A DNA stretch of 33,842 bases from an uncultured Gammaproteobacteria bacterium (GCA_902535975.1 CACAVP010000008.1:1-33842), one strand, 5' to 3'. Numbered from the stretch's first letter, positions 22,472-31,318 are shown. Notes: generated by a model not told the origin, from the sequence alone. A program made the numbers and translations.

Positions 22472-23476
22472 ATGGATAATTCAATGATATCGAAATTAAG
22501 TTTTCTAGGTGCGGCCTTTACACTTTTTGTAATTTCGCTCGGGGCATGGGTAAGACTAACTGATGCTGGGCTTGGATGTCCGGATTGGCCAGGTTGCTAT
22601 GGCCTTCTCACTACGCCTGACACAGTTGATGAACTTGCTAAAGCTAAAGAAAATTATCCTGGTGCCAATATTGATGTAGGAAAAGCATGGAGAGAGATGC
22701 TGCACAGATATGTTGCAGGCATTCTTGGTTTATATGTTTTTTTCATAACCTATGTATCAATTAAATACTCAAAACAGAACTACATGCTTCCAGTATTGAT
22801 ATCAGTACTAATAATAATACAGGCAATAATGGGAATGCTAACTGTAACAATGTTGGTCAAACCAACAATAGTTACAACCCATCTATTTTTTGGAATGTTA
22901 ACAGCAACATTGCTTTTTATTAATGGTCTCAAGTATGCTGAGATAGACATTTCACAAAATAAGTTACCTAAATATGCACTTGTGATGGTGTTTGTGACAT
23001 GGTCTCTGTTGATCATACAAATTCTGTTAGGTGGATGGACAAGCACAAATTATGCCTCACTGGCATGTACTGACTTTCCAAAATGTCTCGACCAGTGGTA
23101 TCCAAAAGAAATGGTTTTTGATGGAGCATTTAATTTAATAAACCTACCTGATATAAATTACGAGGGAGGTTTTTTAGCTTACGGCGCTAAAGTAGCTGTT
23201 CATTATGTTCACAGAATTACGGCATTAATATTGACCCTATTTTTCCTTTTAACTATATATATAATTTTTAAACTTGAAGAACACAGTTTCTTAAAGAAAG
23301 TCATAGGCGCAAGTATAATCTTTTTTGTGCTACAAGTAGCTTTAGGTATATCTAATGTAGTGTATAGCCTACCACTAAATATTGCTGTCTGGCACACTAT
23401 GAATGCAGCCATTTTAATGGCATTAATCTCGGGCGCTTTATATTATTCTCTGATATCATTTACAAAAACACAGTAA
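22472..23476 (+). CDS. ctaA: Haem A synthase
   Basis: CtaA (Cox15) oxidises the C8 methyl of haem O to the formyl of haem A, in the inner membrane. The 334-residue protein has about eight helices in two related halves. The expected haem-binding histidines are in EMLHRYVAG, TTHLFFGM, HYVHRITALIL and VWHTMNAAIL. The first loop has GAWVRLTDAGLGCPDWPGCY, the conserved cysteine-containing signature, and a second loop carries ACTDFPKC. Shine-Dalgarno AGAGG precedes the ATG. ctaB follows directly after its stop. Confidence 0.97.
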   Translation: MDNSMISKLSFLGAAFTLFVISLGAWVRLTDAGLGCPDWPGCYGLLTTPDTVDELAKAKENYPGANIDVGKAWREMLHRYVAGILGLYVFFITYVSIKYSKQNYMLPVLISVLIIIQAIMGMLTVTMLVKPTIVTTHLFFGMLTATLLFINGLKYAEIDISQNKLPKYALVMVFVTWSLLIIQILLGGWTSTNYASLACTDFPKCLDQWYPKEMVFDGAFNLINLPDINYEGGFLAYGAKVAVHYVHRITALILTLFFLLTIYIIFKLEEHSFLKKVIGASIIFFVLQVALGISNVVYSLPLNIAVWHTMNAAILMALISGALYYSLISFTKTQ

Positions 23477-24367
23477 ATGAGCAGCACTACATCCACAGCT
23501 AATCCAATTATATTTGACCTGATTGCTCTAACTAAACCGAGAGTAAACTTTCTTATAATCTTCACTGCCATTGTCGGTATGCTGTTAGCTCAAGATTTTA
23601 ATTTGAACTATAGTCTCATGATCTACGCTAGTATAGGAATCTATCTTGCTGCATCAGCAGCAGCCGTGATAAACCAAATAGTGGATCAGAAGATTGACGC
23701 CATAATGGATAGAACCAAAAGTAGACCACTTATCAAAGGCAATGTTACTTCGAAGCATGCTATCTATTTTTCATTAGTTATATCTCTGATTTCTACTTAT
23801 ATTCTTTATGAATACGTAAACACAATCACCACTGTATTGACTTTATTTTCAATAATAGTTTATTCAATAATCTATTCTGTGTATTTAAAAAATCTAACCT
23901 CGCAAAACATTGTAATTGGGGGTATAGCTGGGGCTATGCCACCTCTACTTGGATGGACGGCTATTACTAATGGAGTTAGTGAACTTCCTCTACTATTATT
24001 TCTCATTATATTTTTATGGACACCTCCACATTTCTGGGCGTTAGCAGTCTATAAAAAAGATGATTATAGTAAAGCCAATATACCTATGTTACCAGTTACT
24101 CATGGGGATGATTTTACAAGACTACATATTTTTCTTTATTCAATTTTGTTGTTTTGTATTACTTTGTTTCCATATTTACTTGGACTTGTATCTTACATTT
24201 ATTTAGCATCAGTTGTTCTACTCGGTGGAAAGTTCATATACGATTCATATGATCTTTATATAACAAAGAACCTTAGAAAGGCTCTCATGCTATTTAAATA
24301 TTCTATCACCTATCTGGCAATGCTGTTTGCAGCTTTGTTAGCCGATCACTATATTTTGATGCTCTAG
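23477..24367 (+). CDS. ctaB: Protohaem IX farnesyltransferase (haem O synthase)
   Basis: CtaB adds a farnesyl group to haem B to make haem O, the substrate of CtaA. The 296-residue membrane protein has about eight helices and the two aspartate-rich prenyltransferase loops: NQIVDQKIDAIMDRTKSRPL and the YKKDDYSKANIPMLPV loop. LTKPRVNFLIIFTAIVGM at the start is typical. It abuts ctaA with no spacer. It ends two bases from the convergent rpoH stop, leaving no room for a terminator. Confidence 0.97.
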   Translation: MSSTTSTANPIIFDLIALTKPRVNFLIIFTAIVGMLLAQDFNLNYSLMIYASIGIYLAASAAAVINQIVDQKIDAIMDRTKSRPLIKGNVTSKHAIYFSLVISLISTYILYEYVNTITTVLTLFSIIVYSIIYSVYLKNLTSQNIVIGGIAGAMPPLLGWTAITNGVSELPLLLFLIIFLWTPPHFWALAVYKKDDYSKANIPMLPVTHGDDFTRLHIFLYSILLFCITLFPYLLGLVSYIYLASVVLLGGKFIYDSYDLYITKNLRKALMLFKYSITYLAMLFAALLADHYILML

Positions 24368-24369
24368 TT

Positions 24370-25230
24370 TTATGCTAGAAGTATTGAGTCTTTGAGAATG
24401 TTGAGAGACTTCTCTTCAATTTGACGAATCCTTTCTTTTGATACTTTATATTTTTTTGAAAGTTCGTCTAAAGTTGGTTTCTGTTCAGATAGAAATCGTT
24501 GTGAGATGATATCACGACTCCTTTCATCCAATTTGCCAAGTGCAGAGATTAGTTTTTTTGTATTATCATCTTCAGAGTCTTGAGCTTCTAAAATTGTTAA
24601 GGGGTTTGTATTTTGTGTTAAATACCCAGATGGTGAATTTTCATCTTCTTCAACTGGATCAAATGCCACATCTGTTCCACTGAGTCGATTTTCCATCAAT
24701 TTAACAGTTTTACTGTCAACTTCTAATTCAGAAGCAATGTCATGTGTTTCTTGCTCCGATAACCAGTTTGACGAGGTTTTCTTACTTCTTAATTTAAAGA
24801 ATAGTTTTCTCTGAGCTTTTGTTGTCGCAACTTTGACTATTCTCCAATTTTTCAATACAAACTCATGAATCTCAGCTCTTATCCAATAAATGGCAAATGA
24901 TAGTAATCTGACTTTTTTACTTGGATCAAATTTTTTCACTGCCTTCATTAAACCAACATTTCCCTCCTGAATAATATCCAGTAATGGTAAACCATATCCT
25001 TTATAGGTTTTTGCAATATGTACGACAAATCTGAGATGGGACATAACAAGTTTTTTAGCGGCATCCATATCATCTGAATTCTGAAGTCTGAAAAATAATT
25101 CTTCTTCTTGCTCTTTGGATAATAGAGGTGTTTCCCTAAGCTGCGCGAGATAATAATTTAAGGCATCAGAAGACTCTAGGTCTATTGCAACCTCTTTAGC
25201 AATCGCTCTATTTGTTAAGTTTTTGTTCAT
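24370..25230 (-). CDS. rpoH: RNA polymerase sigma-32 factor
   Basis: RpoH directs transcription of chaperone and protease genes in heat and protein stress. From the chosen start it has 286 residues. It shows sigma region 2 (SHLRFVVHIAKTYKGYG, then LLDIIQEGNVGLMKAVKKFD), region 2.4 (LLSFAIYWIRAEIHEFV), the RpoH box QRKLFFKLR just after NWRIVKVATTKA, and region 4 (TLDELSKKYKVSKERIRQIE). The RpoH box separates it from RpoD and RpoS. An ATG at 25239 is in frame but lies only three bases after the -10 box, upstream of the expected +1, so the ATG at 25230 is preferred. No Shine-Dalgarno is visible for either. Confidence 0.93.
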   Translation of the reverse strand: MNKNLTNRAIAKEVAIDLESSDALNYYLAQLRETPLLSKEQEEELFFRLQNSDDMDAAKKLVMSHLRFVVHIAKTYKGYGLPLLDIIQEGNVGLMKAVKKFDPSKKVRLLSFAIYWIRAEIHEFVLKNWRIVKVATTKAQRKLFFKLRSKKTSSNWLSEQETHDIASELEVDSKTVKLMENRLSGTDVAFDPVEEDENSPSGYLTQNTNPLTILEAQDSEDDNTKKLISALGKLDERSRDIISQRFLSEQKPTLDELSKKYKVSKERIRQIEEKSLNILKDSILLA

Positions 25231-25242
25231 TTTGTACATACA

Positions 25243-25270
25243 ATTATAGTTGTAGATTACCTTATTTCAA
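25243..25270 (-). promoter_or_regulatory. Putative sigma70 promoter of rpoH
   Basis: On the minus strand TTGAAA (25265-25270) and TATAAT (25243-25248) are 16 bases apart. With +1 near 25236, the leader before ATG 25230 is about six bases. A perfect palindrome TTGATATCAA (25275-25284) lies just upstream of the -35 and could be an operator, though this is speculative. Confidence 0.55.
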
Positions 25271-25312
25271 GTGATTGATATCAAAAAAGTGCTCAAAGAT
25301 AATTGTATTATA

Positions 25313-25342
25313 GAGACAAAAAAATCTATTTTTTGATATTAT
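25313..25342 (+). promoter_or_regulatory. Putative promoter giving leaderless M16 peptidase mRNA
   Basis: GAGACA (25313-25318) and TATTAT (25337-25342) are 18 bases apart. The -10 ends exactly six bases before the ATG at 25349, placing +1 at the start codon. No Shine-Dalgarno is present. The spacing is identical to the tsaD promoter. Confidence 0.5.
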
Positions 25343-25348
25343 TGCGAT

Positions 25349-26680
25349 ATGTTTCGTATCAATCAAACAATCATTTTTTTAATGTTTTTATTTGTATCAA
25401 TTAATCTTGAAGCAAGTATAAAGTTCTCTGAGAGATTAGAGGAATACTCTCTAGAAAATGGTCTTAAGGTGATATTGATCGAGGATAAAAGAAGCCCAGC
25501 TGTTGTAAATAGTATTTGGTATAGAGTAGGATCTAGTAATGAGATAAGTGGCAAAACTGGCATATCTCATATACTTGAGCACATGATGTTTAAGGGAACC
25601 AATAAACTAGGGCCTGGTGAATTTTCTTCTATAGTTAAAAAAATGGGAGGAACTGATAATGCTTTTACGAGCAAAGATTTCACTGGTTATTATCAAAAAG
25701 TTCATAATGAAGATCTAGAAAGGTGTATAGAACTAGAGGCAGATCGGATGATTAATCTTAAACTTGATGACAATCAAATAGAAAAAGAAATTAATGTTGT
25801 TAAAGAAGAGCGAAGGCTTCGAACAGATGATAATCCAGTCTCTAAAACTTTCGAAAAAATAATGATTAATGCATTTGGAATGAATAGATATGGTATTCCA
25901 ATAATAGGAACAATGAAGGACATAGAGGGCACTACTAAAAAAGATCTAAGAGATTGGTACAACTCATATTACCAACCTAAAAATGCTATAGTTATTATTG
26001 CAGGTAATTTTGACAAAAATAAAGTTAAACAATACATAAACAAATATTATAGCTCTATAGAAAATGATGAGTCATTAAATTTAAAATCAATTGACGTTGA
26101 ATATATTTCAAAAGAATATTTTGAAATGCAGGGAGATGTTTCAAAACCTGTAGTTTTCATCTCATTTGTAAAACCAGAATTTAATAAGCAAGATCCCAGA
26201 AAATCATATGCACTCGATTTATTCATAGAAATCATGGACGGAGGATACTCTTCGCGTCTCACAGAAAATTTAGTTAACTCAAAAAAAGTGGCACTGGATA
26301 CATTTATATCTAATGATACATATAATCAGCATGACAACCTCATTATTATAGGAGGAACCCCAAGAGGGAACACTACGACTGATGAATTTATATCACACGC
26401 CTTAAATGAATTTTCTAATGAATCAATTGATACAATCGGACAGGAGGAACTGGAAAGTGCAAAAGCTAGAATAAAATCAGAAAATGTCTTCAAATTTGAT
26501 TCAGTCTTTTACCAAGCAATGCAAGTAGGCATGCTAGAGACAAAAAATATTAGCTGGAGAAACTTGGATAGCTACTACAAAATTTCAGAAACTATAACCT
26601 TGAGTGAAGTGATGTCAGCAGGTAAATCATACATTACTCAGAATAAACCTTTGATTACTGTTTTGAGACCCATGAAATGA
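25349..26680 (+). CDS. Secreted M16 family zinc peptidase, active-site subunit
   Basis: A 443-residue pitrilysin-like metallopeptidase. A signal peptide (about residues 1-22, ending near LEA) indicates export to the periplasm. The inverted zinc motif HxxEH is intact as HILEH (His74, Glu77, His78), with a downstream glutamate in the NVVKEERRL block as third ligand candidate. The N-terminal LENGLKVILIEDKRSPAVV and IWYRVGSSNE are standard for the family. It overlaps the next gene as ATGA, and the two likely act as a heterodimer, the common arrangement for paired bacterial M16 genes. Substrates are unknown; a role in clearing peptides is likely. Confidence 0.93.
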   Translation: MFRINQTIIFLMFLFVSINLEASIKFSERLEEYSLENGLKVILIEDKRSPAVVNSIWYRVGSSNEISGKTGISHILEHMMFKGTNKLGPGEFSSIVKKMGGTDNAFTSKDFTGYYQKVHNEDLERCIELEADRMINLKLDDNQIEKEINVVKEERRLRTDDNPVSKTFEKIMINAFGMNRYGIPIIGTMKDIEGTTKKDLRDWYNSYYQPKNAIVIIAGNFDKNKVKQYINKYYSSIENDESLNLKSIDVEYISKEYFEMQGDVSKPVVFISFVKPEFNKQDPRKSYALDLFIEIMDGGYSSRLTENLVNSKKVALDTFISNDTYNQHDNLIIIGGTPRGNTTTDEFISHALNEFSNESIDTIGQEELESAKARIKSENVFKFDSVFYQAMQVGMLETKNISWRNLDSYYKISETITLSEVMSAGKSYITQNKPLITVLRPMK

Positions 26681-27954
26681 GAGTTTTATTTCTTGGCATA
26701 TTCTTATTTTTTTCACAAACAATAAATTCTAATCCTGTTATACAGTCTTTAGGAGATAATGAAGATTATCTCTACGTCAATTTAAAAACGCTACCAATTG
26801 TTGATATCAATCTCTCACTTAAGCAAGGCAGTGTGAGTGATGGTGATACGCCTGGCTTAACCAATCTTATGTTAAACGTTCTGATGAATTCAGACATTAA
26901 TGGTAAAAAGTTAATTAGTTACTTTGAAAATGTTGGAGCAAAGTTATCATACTCGGTCAGCAAAGAGACCTTATCAATTGCAATAAGATCTATAAGTGAT
27001 TTGGATAAGATTTTGATGCTTTCGAATGTGCTTAACAGCTCATTATTTACAGATGAGATTGATGACGTGGGATTTGAATTACAAAAAGATAAAATACTAA
27101 GATCTATCTCTGAGTCGTATAAAAAACCAGATTCTCTCCTTGAGTCAGTAGTCTCTGAGAAACTTTTTTATGATACACCTTTTTCACATCAGCCAGTGGG
27201 CACAAAAGATTCGGTAATGAGTATATCTAAAAAGGACATAAAGGCACATAGAGACAAAATTTTTAATCTGGATAACCTAGAGATTAATATAGTTGGAGAC
27301 ATAACTCCTAAAGATTCAAAAAGAATGATAAATAAATTAACGAATGAATTTTCAAGAAATGAAGTTAAACCCTTAGAGGAATACAAACTAAAGACTGCTA
27401 CACATCATACTGAGTTTGACTCAACTCAAACCCATTTGGCAGTCATCATTCCCGCTATCTCGAGATCGGATCCTGACTATTACAATTTATTGGTGGCAAA
27501 TTATATTTTTGGAGGAAGCGGATTTGGTTCTTGGTTAATGGAGGAAATTAGACAAAAAAGAGGTTTATCTTATTCTGTATACAGTTACTTATCTACCTAT
27601 CAAAATAGCGGATATTTAAGAATTTCATTACAAACTAAAAATGAGAGTATAAATCTTGCTAAAAACATAATTCGTGAACAGGTTGACAAACTAAGCAGGT
27701 TTGATGTTGAGGATGTTAAAATAGCTGCTACAAAAAATGCGATCTTGAGAAGTTTTGAGATGAGAGCTGACACAAATCAAAAAATCCTCAATTTGATATC
27801 TAGTATCAACTATTTAAATCTTGACCTAAACTATTTTGAAAATTACAAAAACAACTTAAAACAAGTTAATAAGGATAGTATAAAAGCCGCACTGAACCGC
27901 GCTATGGATTTCGATAATATTTCAGTATTTACCGTTGGCAAATCAATTGAATAA
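26677..27954 (+). CDS. Secreted M16 family protein lacking the zinc motif
   Basis: A 425-residue M16 homologue with a signal peptide (about residues 1-18). At the position of HxxEH it has TNLMLNVLMNSD, so the zinc ligands are absent and the protein should not be catalytic. The C-terminal half keeps GGSGFGSWLMEEIRQKRGLSYSVYSY, the conserved R...Y region (given here as positions about 277-302) that binds substrate in the active partner's cleft. It is translationally coupled to the upstream gene (ATGA) and probably supplies the non-catalytic half of the dimer. rsmD begins within its last codons. Confidence 0.92.
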   Translation: MRVLFLGIFLFFSQTINSNPVIQSLGDNEDYLYVNLKTLPIVDINLSLKQGSVSDGDTPGLTNLMLNVLMNSDINGKKLISYFENVGAKLSYSVSKETLSIAIRSISDLDKILMLSNVLNSSLFTDEIDDVGFELQKDKILRSISESYKKPDSLLESVVSEKLFYDTPFSHQPVGTKDSVMSISKKDIKAHRDKIFNLDNLEINIVGDITPKDSKRMINKLTNEFSRNEVKPLEEYKLKTATHHTEFDSTQTHLAVIIPAISRSDPDYYNLLVANYIFGGSGFGSWLMEEIRQKRGLSYSVYSYLSTYQNSGYLRISLQTKNESINLAKNIIREQVDKLSRFDVEDVKIAATKNAILRSFEMRADTNQKILNLISSINYLNLDLNYFENYKNNLKQVNKDSIKAALNRAMDFDNISVFTVGKSIE

Positions 27955-28513
27955 TAAATTAAGAATAATATCTGGTAGATATAAATCTCGATTAATCAAT
28001 ATACCAGACAAGCCAAATCTCAGACCATCAAAAACATTCATTAGAGAGACACTTTTTAATGTTATCGATATAGGTTTATGCTCATCATCCTTAGATCTTT
28101 TCTCCGGCAGCGGCATACTCTCTTTTGAGGCACTTTCAAGAGGCATAAAGTCTGCAACATTAATTGAGAAAGATATTGATTTAGTAAGGTCGATCAAGTC
28201 TAATATGTCTGTTTTGAATATTGAGGGTGCACGCGTAGTGAAGTCGATGGTCAATAAATTTCTTTTAAGTCATGATAGAGGGCCTTATGACATCATATTC
28301 ATAGATCCACCATATAATACTTCTCTTCTAGATGAGACTCTTCAATTGCTTAAAAATAAAAATTATTTAGTGAATAATAAATATTTATACTACGAAAAGC
28401 CTAAAAAAGATAAGAGTAGGTATGAGAAATACTTCAATGAAACCCACGATATTATCAAAGATTTGAGTATTGGTGATGTAAGTTATACAATTCTTGTAAA
28501 TCAAAATCTATGA
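27947..28513 (+). CDS. rsmD: 16S rRNA (guanine(966)-N2)-methyltransferase
   Basis: RsmD methylates G966 of 16S rRNA using SAM. The protein has the start block LRIISGRYKSRLINIP, then RPSKTFIRETLFNVI, the SAM motif LDLFSGSGILSFEALSRG and the catalytic DPPY in IIFIDPPYN. No ATG is available: the candidates are TTG at 27947, which overlaps the stop of the M16 gene, or TTG at 27935, which adds four residues. I chose the nearer one, giving 188 residues, but the choice is not firm. The 3' end overlaps coaD as ATGA; rsmD-coaD is a very common pair. Confidence 0.92.
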   Translation: MNNKLRIISGRYKSRLINIPDKPNLRPSKTFIRETLFNVIDIGLCSSSLDLFSGSGILSFEALSRGIKSATLIEKDIDLVRSIKSNMSVLNIEGARVVKSMVNKFLLSHDRGPYDIIFIDPPYNTSLLDETLQLLKNKNYLVNNKYLYYEKPKKDKSRYEKYFNETHDIIKDLSIGDVSYTILVNQNL

Positions 28514-28989
28514 AAATCAAGGCAATATATCCCGGTACATTCGACCCTATAACAGCTGGCCATGAGGATCTTGTCAATAGAGCATCAAATATTTTTGAAT
28601 CAGTAATAGTTGCCGTTGCACATAACACTCAAAAAAATACTTTGTTTTCGTATGACGAGAGATATGATATGTGCAGAAAAGTTTTATCGAAATACAAAAA
28701 TGTAGATGTAATTAAGCTAGATAAATTAACTGTAGAGCACGCTAAGGAGCTTGAAGCAAAAGTAATGCTCAGAGGTTTAAGAGCAGTATCTGATTTCGAG
28801 TATGAGGTCCAGTTATCAAATTTAAACAGAGCCATGAACCCAGATATAGAGAGCATCTTTTTAAGTCCTGACGAAAAATATAGTTTTATTTCGTCTTCTA
28901 TAATTAAAGATATAGCAAGACATAATGGGGAACTTAAAATGTTTGTAGACGATTACGTTGAAAAAAAGTTGAGAGAAAAAGTAAAGTAG
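28510..28989 (+). CDS. coaD: Phosphopantetheine adenylyltransferase
   Basis: CoaD transfers AMP from ATP to 4'-phosphopantetheine, the fourth step of coenzyme A synthesis. The 159-residue length is typical. The nucleotidyltransferase motif TxGH appears in YPGTFDPITAGHEDLV (near 7-22), with MLRGLRAVSDFEYE in the middle and the second nucleotide motif FISSSIIKDIARHNG near 125-139. The start overlaps rsmD. The stop is one base from the end of rho on the other strand. Confidence 0.97.
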   Translation: MKIKAIYPGTFDPITAGHEDLVNRASNIFESVIVAVAHNTQKNTLFSYDERYDMCRKVLSKYKNVDVIKLDKLTVEHAKELEAKVMLRGLRAVSDFEYEVQLSNLNRAMNPDIESIFLSPDEKYSFISSSIIKDIARHNGELKMFVDDYVEKKLREKVK

Positions 28990-28990
28990 A

Positions 28991-30247
28991 TTATCTTTTC
29001 ATTGACTCAAAGAATTCAGAATTAGTTTTGGTAGATTTTAGTTTATTTAACATAAACTCCATCGCATCTAGCTCGTCCATAGAATGAAGTACTTTTCTTA
29101 GAATCCAAATCTTTTGTAATTCATCTGGTTCCATGAGAAGTTCCTCCCTTCGAGTTCCAGAACGATTTATATTTATAGCAGGGTATATTCTTTTTTCTGC
29201 GATCCTTCTGTCTAAGTGAACCTCCATATTACCTGTTCCTTTAAATTCTTCGTAAATAACCTCATCCATCTTGGAACCAGTGTCAATCAGTGCAGTTGCA
29301 AGGATTGTGAGGCTACCGCCTTCTTCTATATTCCTTGCTGCTCCATAAAACTTCTTAGGTTTAGTAAGAGCATTCGCATCAACCCCACCTGTGAGCACCT
29401 TTCCTGATGATGGAGCAATAGTGTTATATGCCCTCGCGAGACGAGTTATAGAGTCAAGAAGAATAATTACATCTTTTTTATGCTCAACAAGTCGTTTAGC
29501 TTTTTCTATAACCATCTCTGCTACCTGAACATGCCTATTTGCCGGCTCGTCAAATGTACTCGCTACAACCTCCCCTTTGACCATTCTTGACATTTCAGTG
29601 ACTTCTTCAGGTCTCTCATCAATTAATAAGACAATTAAATGAGCATCTGGGTTACTCGCGGTTAAACTCTGAGCAATGTTTTGTAACATAATAGTTTTAC
29701 CGGCCTTAGGTGGCGATATTACTAGCCCTCTTTGCCCTTTTCCAATTGGAGACGCAATATCGATCAATCTTGCTGAAATGTCTTCAGAACTCCCATTACC
29801 TTGTTCTAGCCTCAATCTCTTATTTGCATGCAGGGGAGTTAAATTCTCAAATAAAATTTTGTTTTTTGTACTAGATGATGTATCAGAATTTATATTATCG
29901 ATTTTCAGAAGAGCGAAATATCTTTCACTTTCTTTCGGCGGCCTAATCTTTCCTTGAATTGTATCTCCCGTCCTGAGCGAAAACTTTCTAATTTGACTAG
30001 GGGATACATAAATATCATCAGGTCCTGCTAAATATGAACTATCTGCTGATCTTAGAAAACCAAATCCATCTTGAAGTATTTCTAATACTCCGCCACCAGA
30101 GATATCCTCACCACTTGAAGAGTGACTCTTAAGGATGGTAAAGATGACATCCTGCTTGCGTAATCTTCCTACATTGTCAGCCCCCATTCCCTCAGCTATC
30201 TCGACAAGCTCTTGTACTGGTTTCTGTTTAAGTTCTGAAAGGTTCAT
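28991..30247 (-). CDS. rho: Transcription termination factor Rho
   Basis: Rho is the hexameric RNA helicase that ends many transcripts. The 418-residue protein has an N-terminal helical part ([17 protein letters not shown]), a cold-shock-like RNA-binding domain with DGFGFLRS, and the ATPase domain with the Walker A loop SPPKAGKT near 180-187, the Q-loop region and the Walker B aspartates in [16 protein letters not shown]. It starts two bases after trxA on the same strand, the usual gammaproteobacterial trxA-rho pair. Intrinsic terminators are nearly absent across this window, so Rho may carry much of the termination. Confidence 0.98.
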   Translation of the reverse strand: MNLSELKQKPVQELVEIAEGMGADNVGRLRKQDVIFTILKSHSSSGEDISGGGVLEILQDGFGFLRSADSSYLAGPDDIYVSPSQIRKFSLRTGDTIQGKIRPPKESERYFALLKIDNINSDTSSSTKNKILFENLTPLHANKRLRLEQGNGSSEDISARLIDIASPIGKGQRGLVISPPKAGKTIMLQNIAQSLTASNPDAHLIVLLIDERPEEVTEMSRMVKGEVVASTFDEPANRHVQVAEMVIEKAKRLVEHKKDVIILLDSITRLARAYNTIAPSSGKVLTGGVDANALTKPKKFYGAARNIEEGGSLTILATALIDTGSKMDEVIYEEFKGTGNMEVHLDRRIAEKRIYPAININRSGTRREELLMEPDELQKIWILRKVLHSMDELDAMEFMLNKLKSTKTNSEFFESMKR

Positions 30248-30249
30248 TT

Positions 30250-30573
30250 TTATAGGTTTTTATCTAAAAAACTCGAGAGTTCACTTTTTGAGAGGACGCC
30301 TACACTGGTATCTGCCTTCTCGCCATTCTTGAAAAGTATTAGCGTAGGAATGCCTCTTATTCCATACTTCTGAGTATTACTAGGATTATGATCGATATTC
30401 AGCTTAACAAATTTAACCTTGTCAGAATAATCTACAGCGACTTCATCAATAACTGGACCAAGTACTTTGCATGGTCCACACCATTCAGCCCAAAAGTCTA
30501 TAAGAACGGGTTTATCTGATTCTAGAACTTCAGAATCAAAATTGTCATCACTAATATCTATTGCATTACTCAT
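30250..30573 (-). CDS. trxA: Thioredoxin 1
   Basis: A cytosolic 107-residue thioredoxin with the WCGPC redox site in [14 protein letters not shown] (residues 28-41) and the cis-proline in [13 protein letters not shown]. It reduces protein disulfides, including those of ribonucleotide reductase and PAPS or methionine sulfoxide reductases. GGAG sits a few bases before the ATG at 30573. It leads the trxA-rho operon, divergent from the SlyD-like gene across 153 bases. I could not pick a single convincing promoter in that gap. Confidence 0.97.
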   Translation of the reverse strand: MSNAIDISDDNFDSEVLESDKPVLIDFWAEWCGPCKVLGPVIDEVAVDYSDKVKFVKLNIDHNPSNTQKYGIRGIPTLILFKNGEKADTSVGVLSKSELSSFLDKNL

Positions 30574-30726
30574 ATGATCTCCATTAAGTTAAATAATTAC
30601 ATCTGGTAGTTGATTTTGTACGGGTTGATTAGTAACTCTGAGTAAGTTTATGATTAAATAGTTTGGTATTCATGTCAAGTTATTCTTTGATCAACAAGCA
30701 AATATTTTCTGTTAATATAACTGAGT

Positions 30727-31164
30727 ATGAAAATCTCAGATAATAAGTTAGTGAGTATGACATATTCTATATATGAAGGTGAGGATTTGTTAGAGAATGT
30801 AGATACACCAGTAAGCTTTATATATGGTAAAGAAACAAATCTTTTACCAATTGTCGAAAAAGCTTTACATGGCAAAGAAAAAAATAGCGAGGTGTCTATA
30901 GAAGTTAGTTCTGAATTAGGTTTTGGAAAAATAGACGAGGGATTGATCTTCCAGGATTCACTTGAAAATGTACCTAAAGAGTACAGGAAAATTGGCATGC
31001 AAATTGATTTTGCAAATGATAAAGGTGTAAAGAGAAAATTTAGAGTTACTAAGATGGATGACACAAACATAACTTTCGATGGTAATCACTTGTTTGCTGG
31101 GAAAGAATTACTGTACAAAATAAAAATTATTGATGTAGCTGATACTGAACTGATACAAAATTAA
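30727..31164 (+). CDS. SlyD-like FKBP-type peptidyl-prolyl isomerase
   Basis: The 145-residue protein aligns by eye with SlyD/FkpB: VSMTYSIYEGEDLLEN, the SLIxGLExALxG-like NLLPIVEKALHGKEK, an inserted-flap region (about 67-120) and the terminal DGNHLFAGKELLYKIKII, the diagnostic SlyD motif DGNHxLAGxxL. It would act as a cytosolic folding helper. The His- and Cys-rich metal-binding tail of E. coli SlyD is missing; the protein ends soon after the FKBP domain. No Shine-Dalgarno is seen, and TAATAT eight bases before the ATG suggests a very short leader. sat follows after 154 bases with its own promoter. Confidence 0.87.
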   Translation: MKISDNKLVSMTYSIYEGEDLLENVDTPVSFIYGKETNLLPIVEKALHGKEKNSEVSIEVSSELGFGKIDEGLIFQDSLENVPKEYRKIGMQIDFANDKGVKRKFRVTKMDDTNITFDGNHLFAGKELLYKIKIIDVADTELIQN

Positions 31165-31246
31165 GTTAGATCTCATCAACATTTCTACATTCCCTAAAAT
31201 AAAATCCCAATTTGCTTTAAATGATGGGTTAAGAATAATTTCCTCT

Positions 31247-31275
31247 TTGATATTTTTTTCAATGCATTATATTAT
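31247..31275 (+). promoter_or_regulatory. sigma70-type promoter of sat
   Basis: TTGATA (31247-31252) and TATTAT (31270-31275) are 17 bases apart, each matching the consensus at five of six positions, the best promoter in the window. The predicted start near 31282 leaves a 37-base leader with GGGTGA about nine bases before the sat ATG. The rest of the 154-base gap holds no gene or clear hairpin. Confidence 0.7.
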
Positions 31276-31318
31276 CTCTCAATTATCAACTATAAAACTT
31301 AAACGCGGGTGAACAAAT

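Noticed and set aside
30574-30726. A clear shared promoter or small RNA in the trxA / SlyD-like intergenic gap
   Set aside because: Only weak AT-rich hexamers without good -35 partners are seen; no hairpin with T-run was found on either strand.
30675-31070. A 131-codon minus-strand open frame opposite the SlyD-like gene
   Set aside because: The plus-strand frame carries clear SlyD motifs; the antisense frame has none and reflects low stop density.
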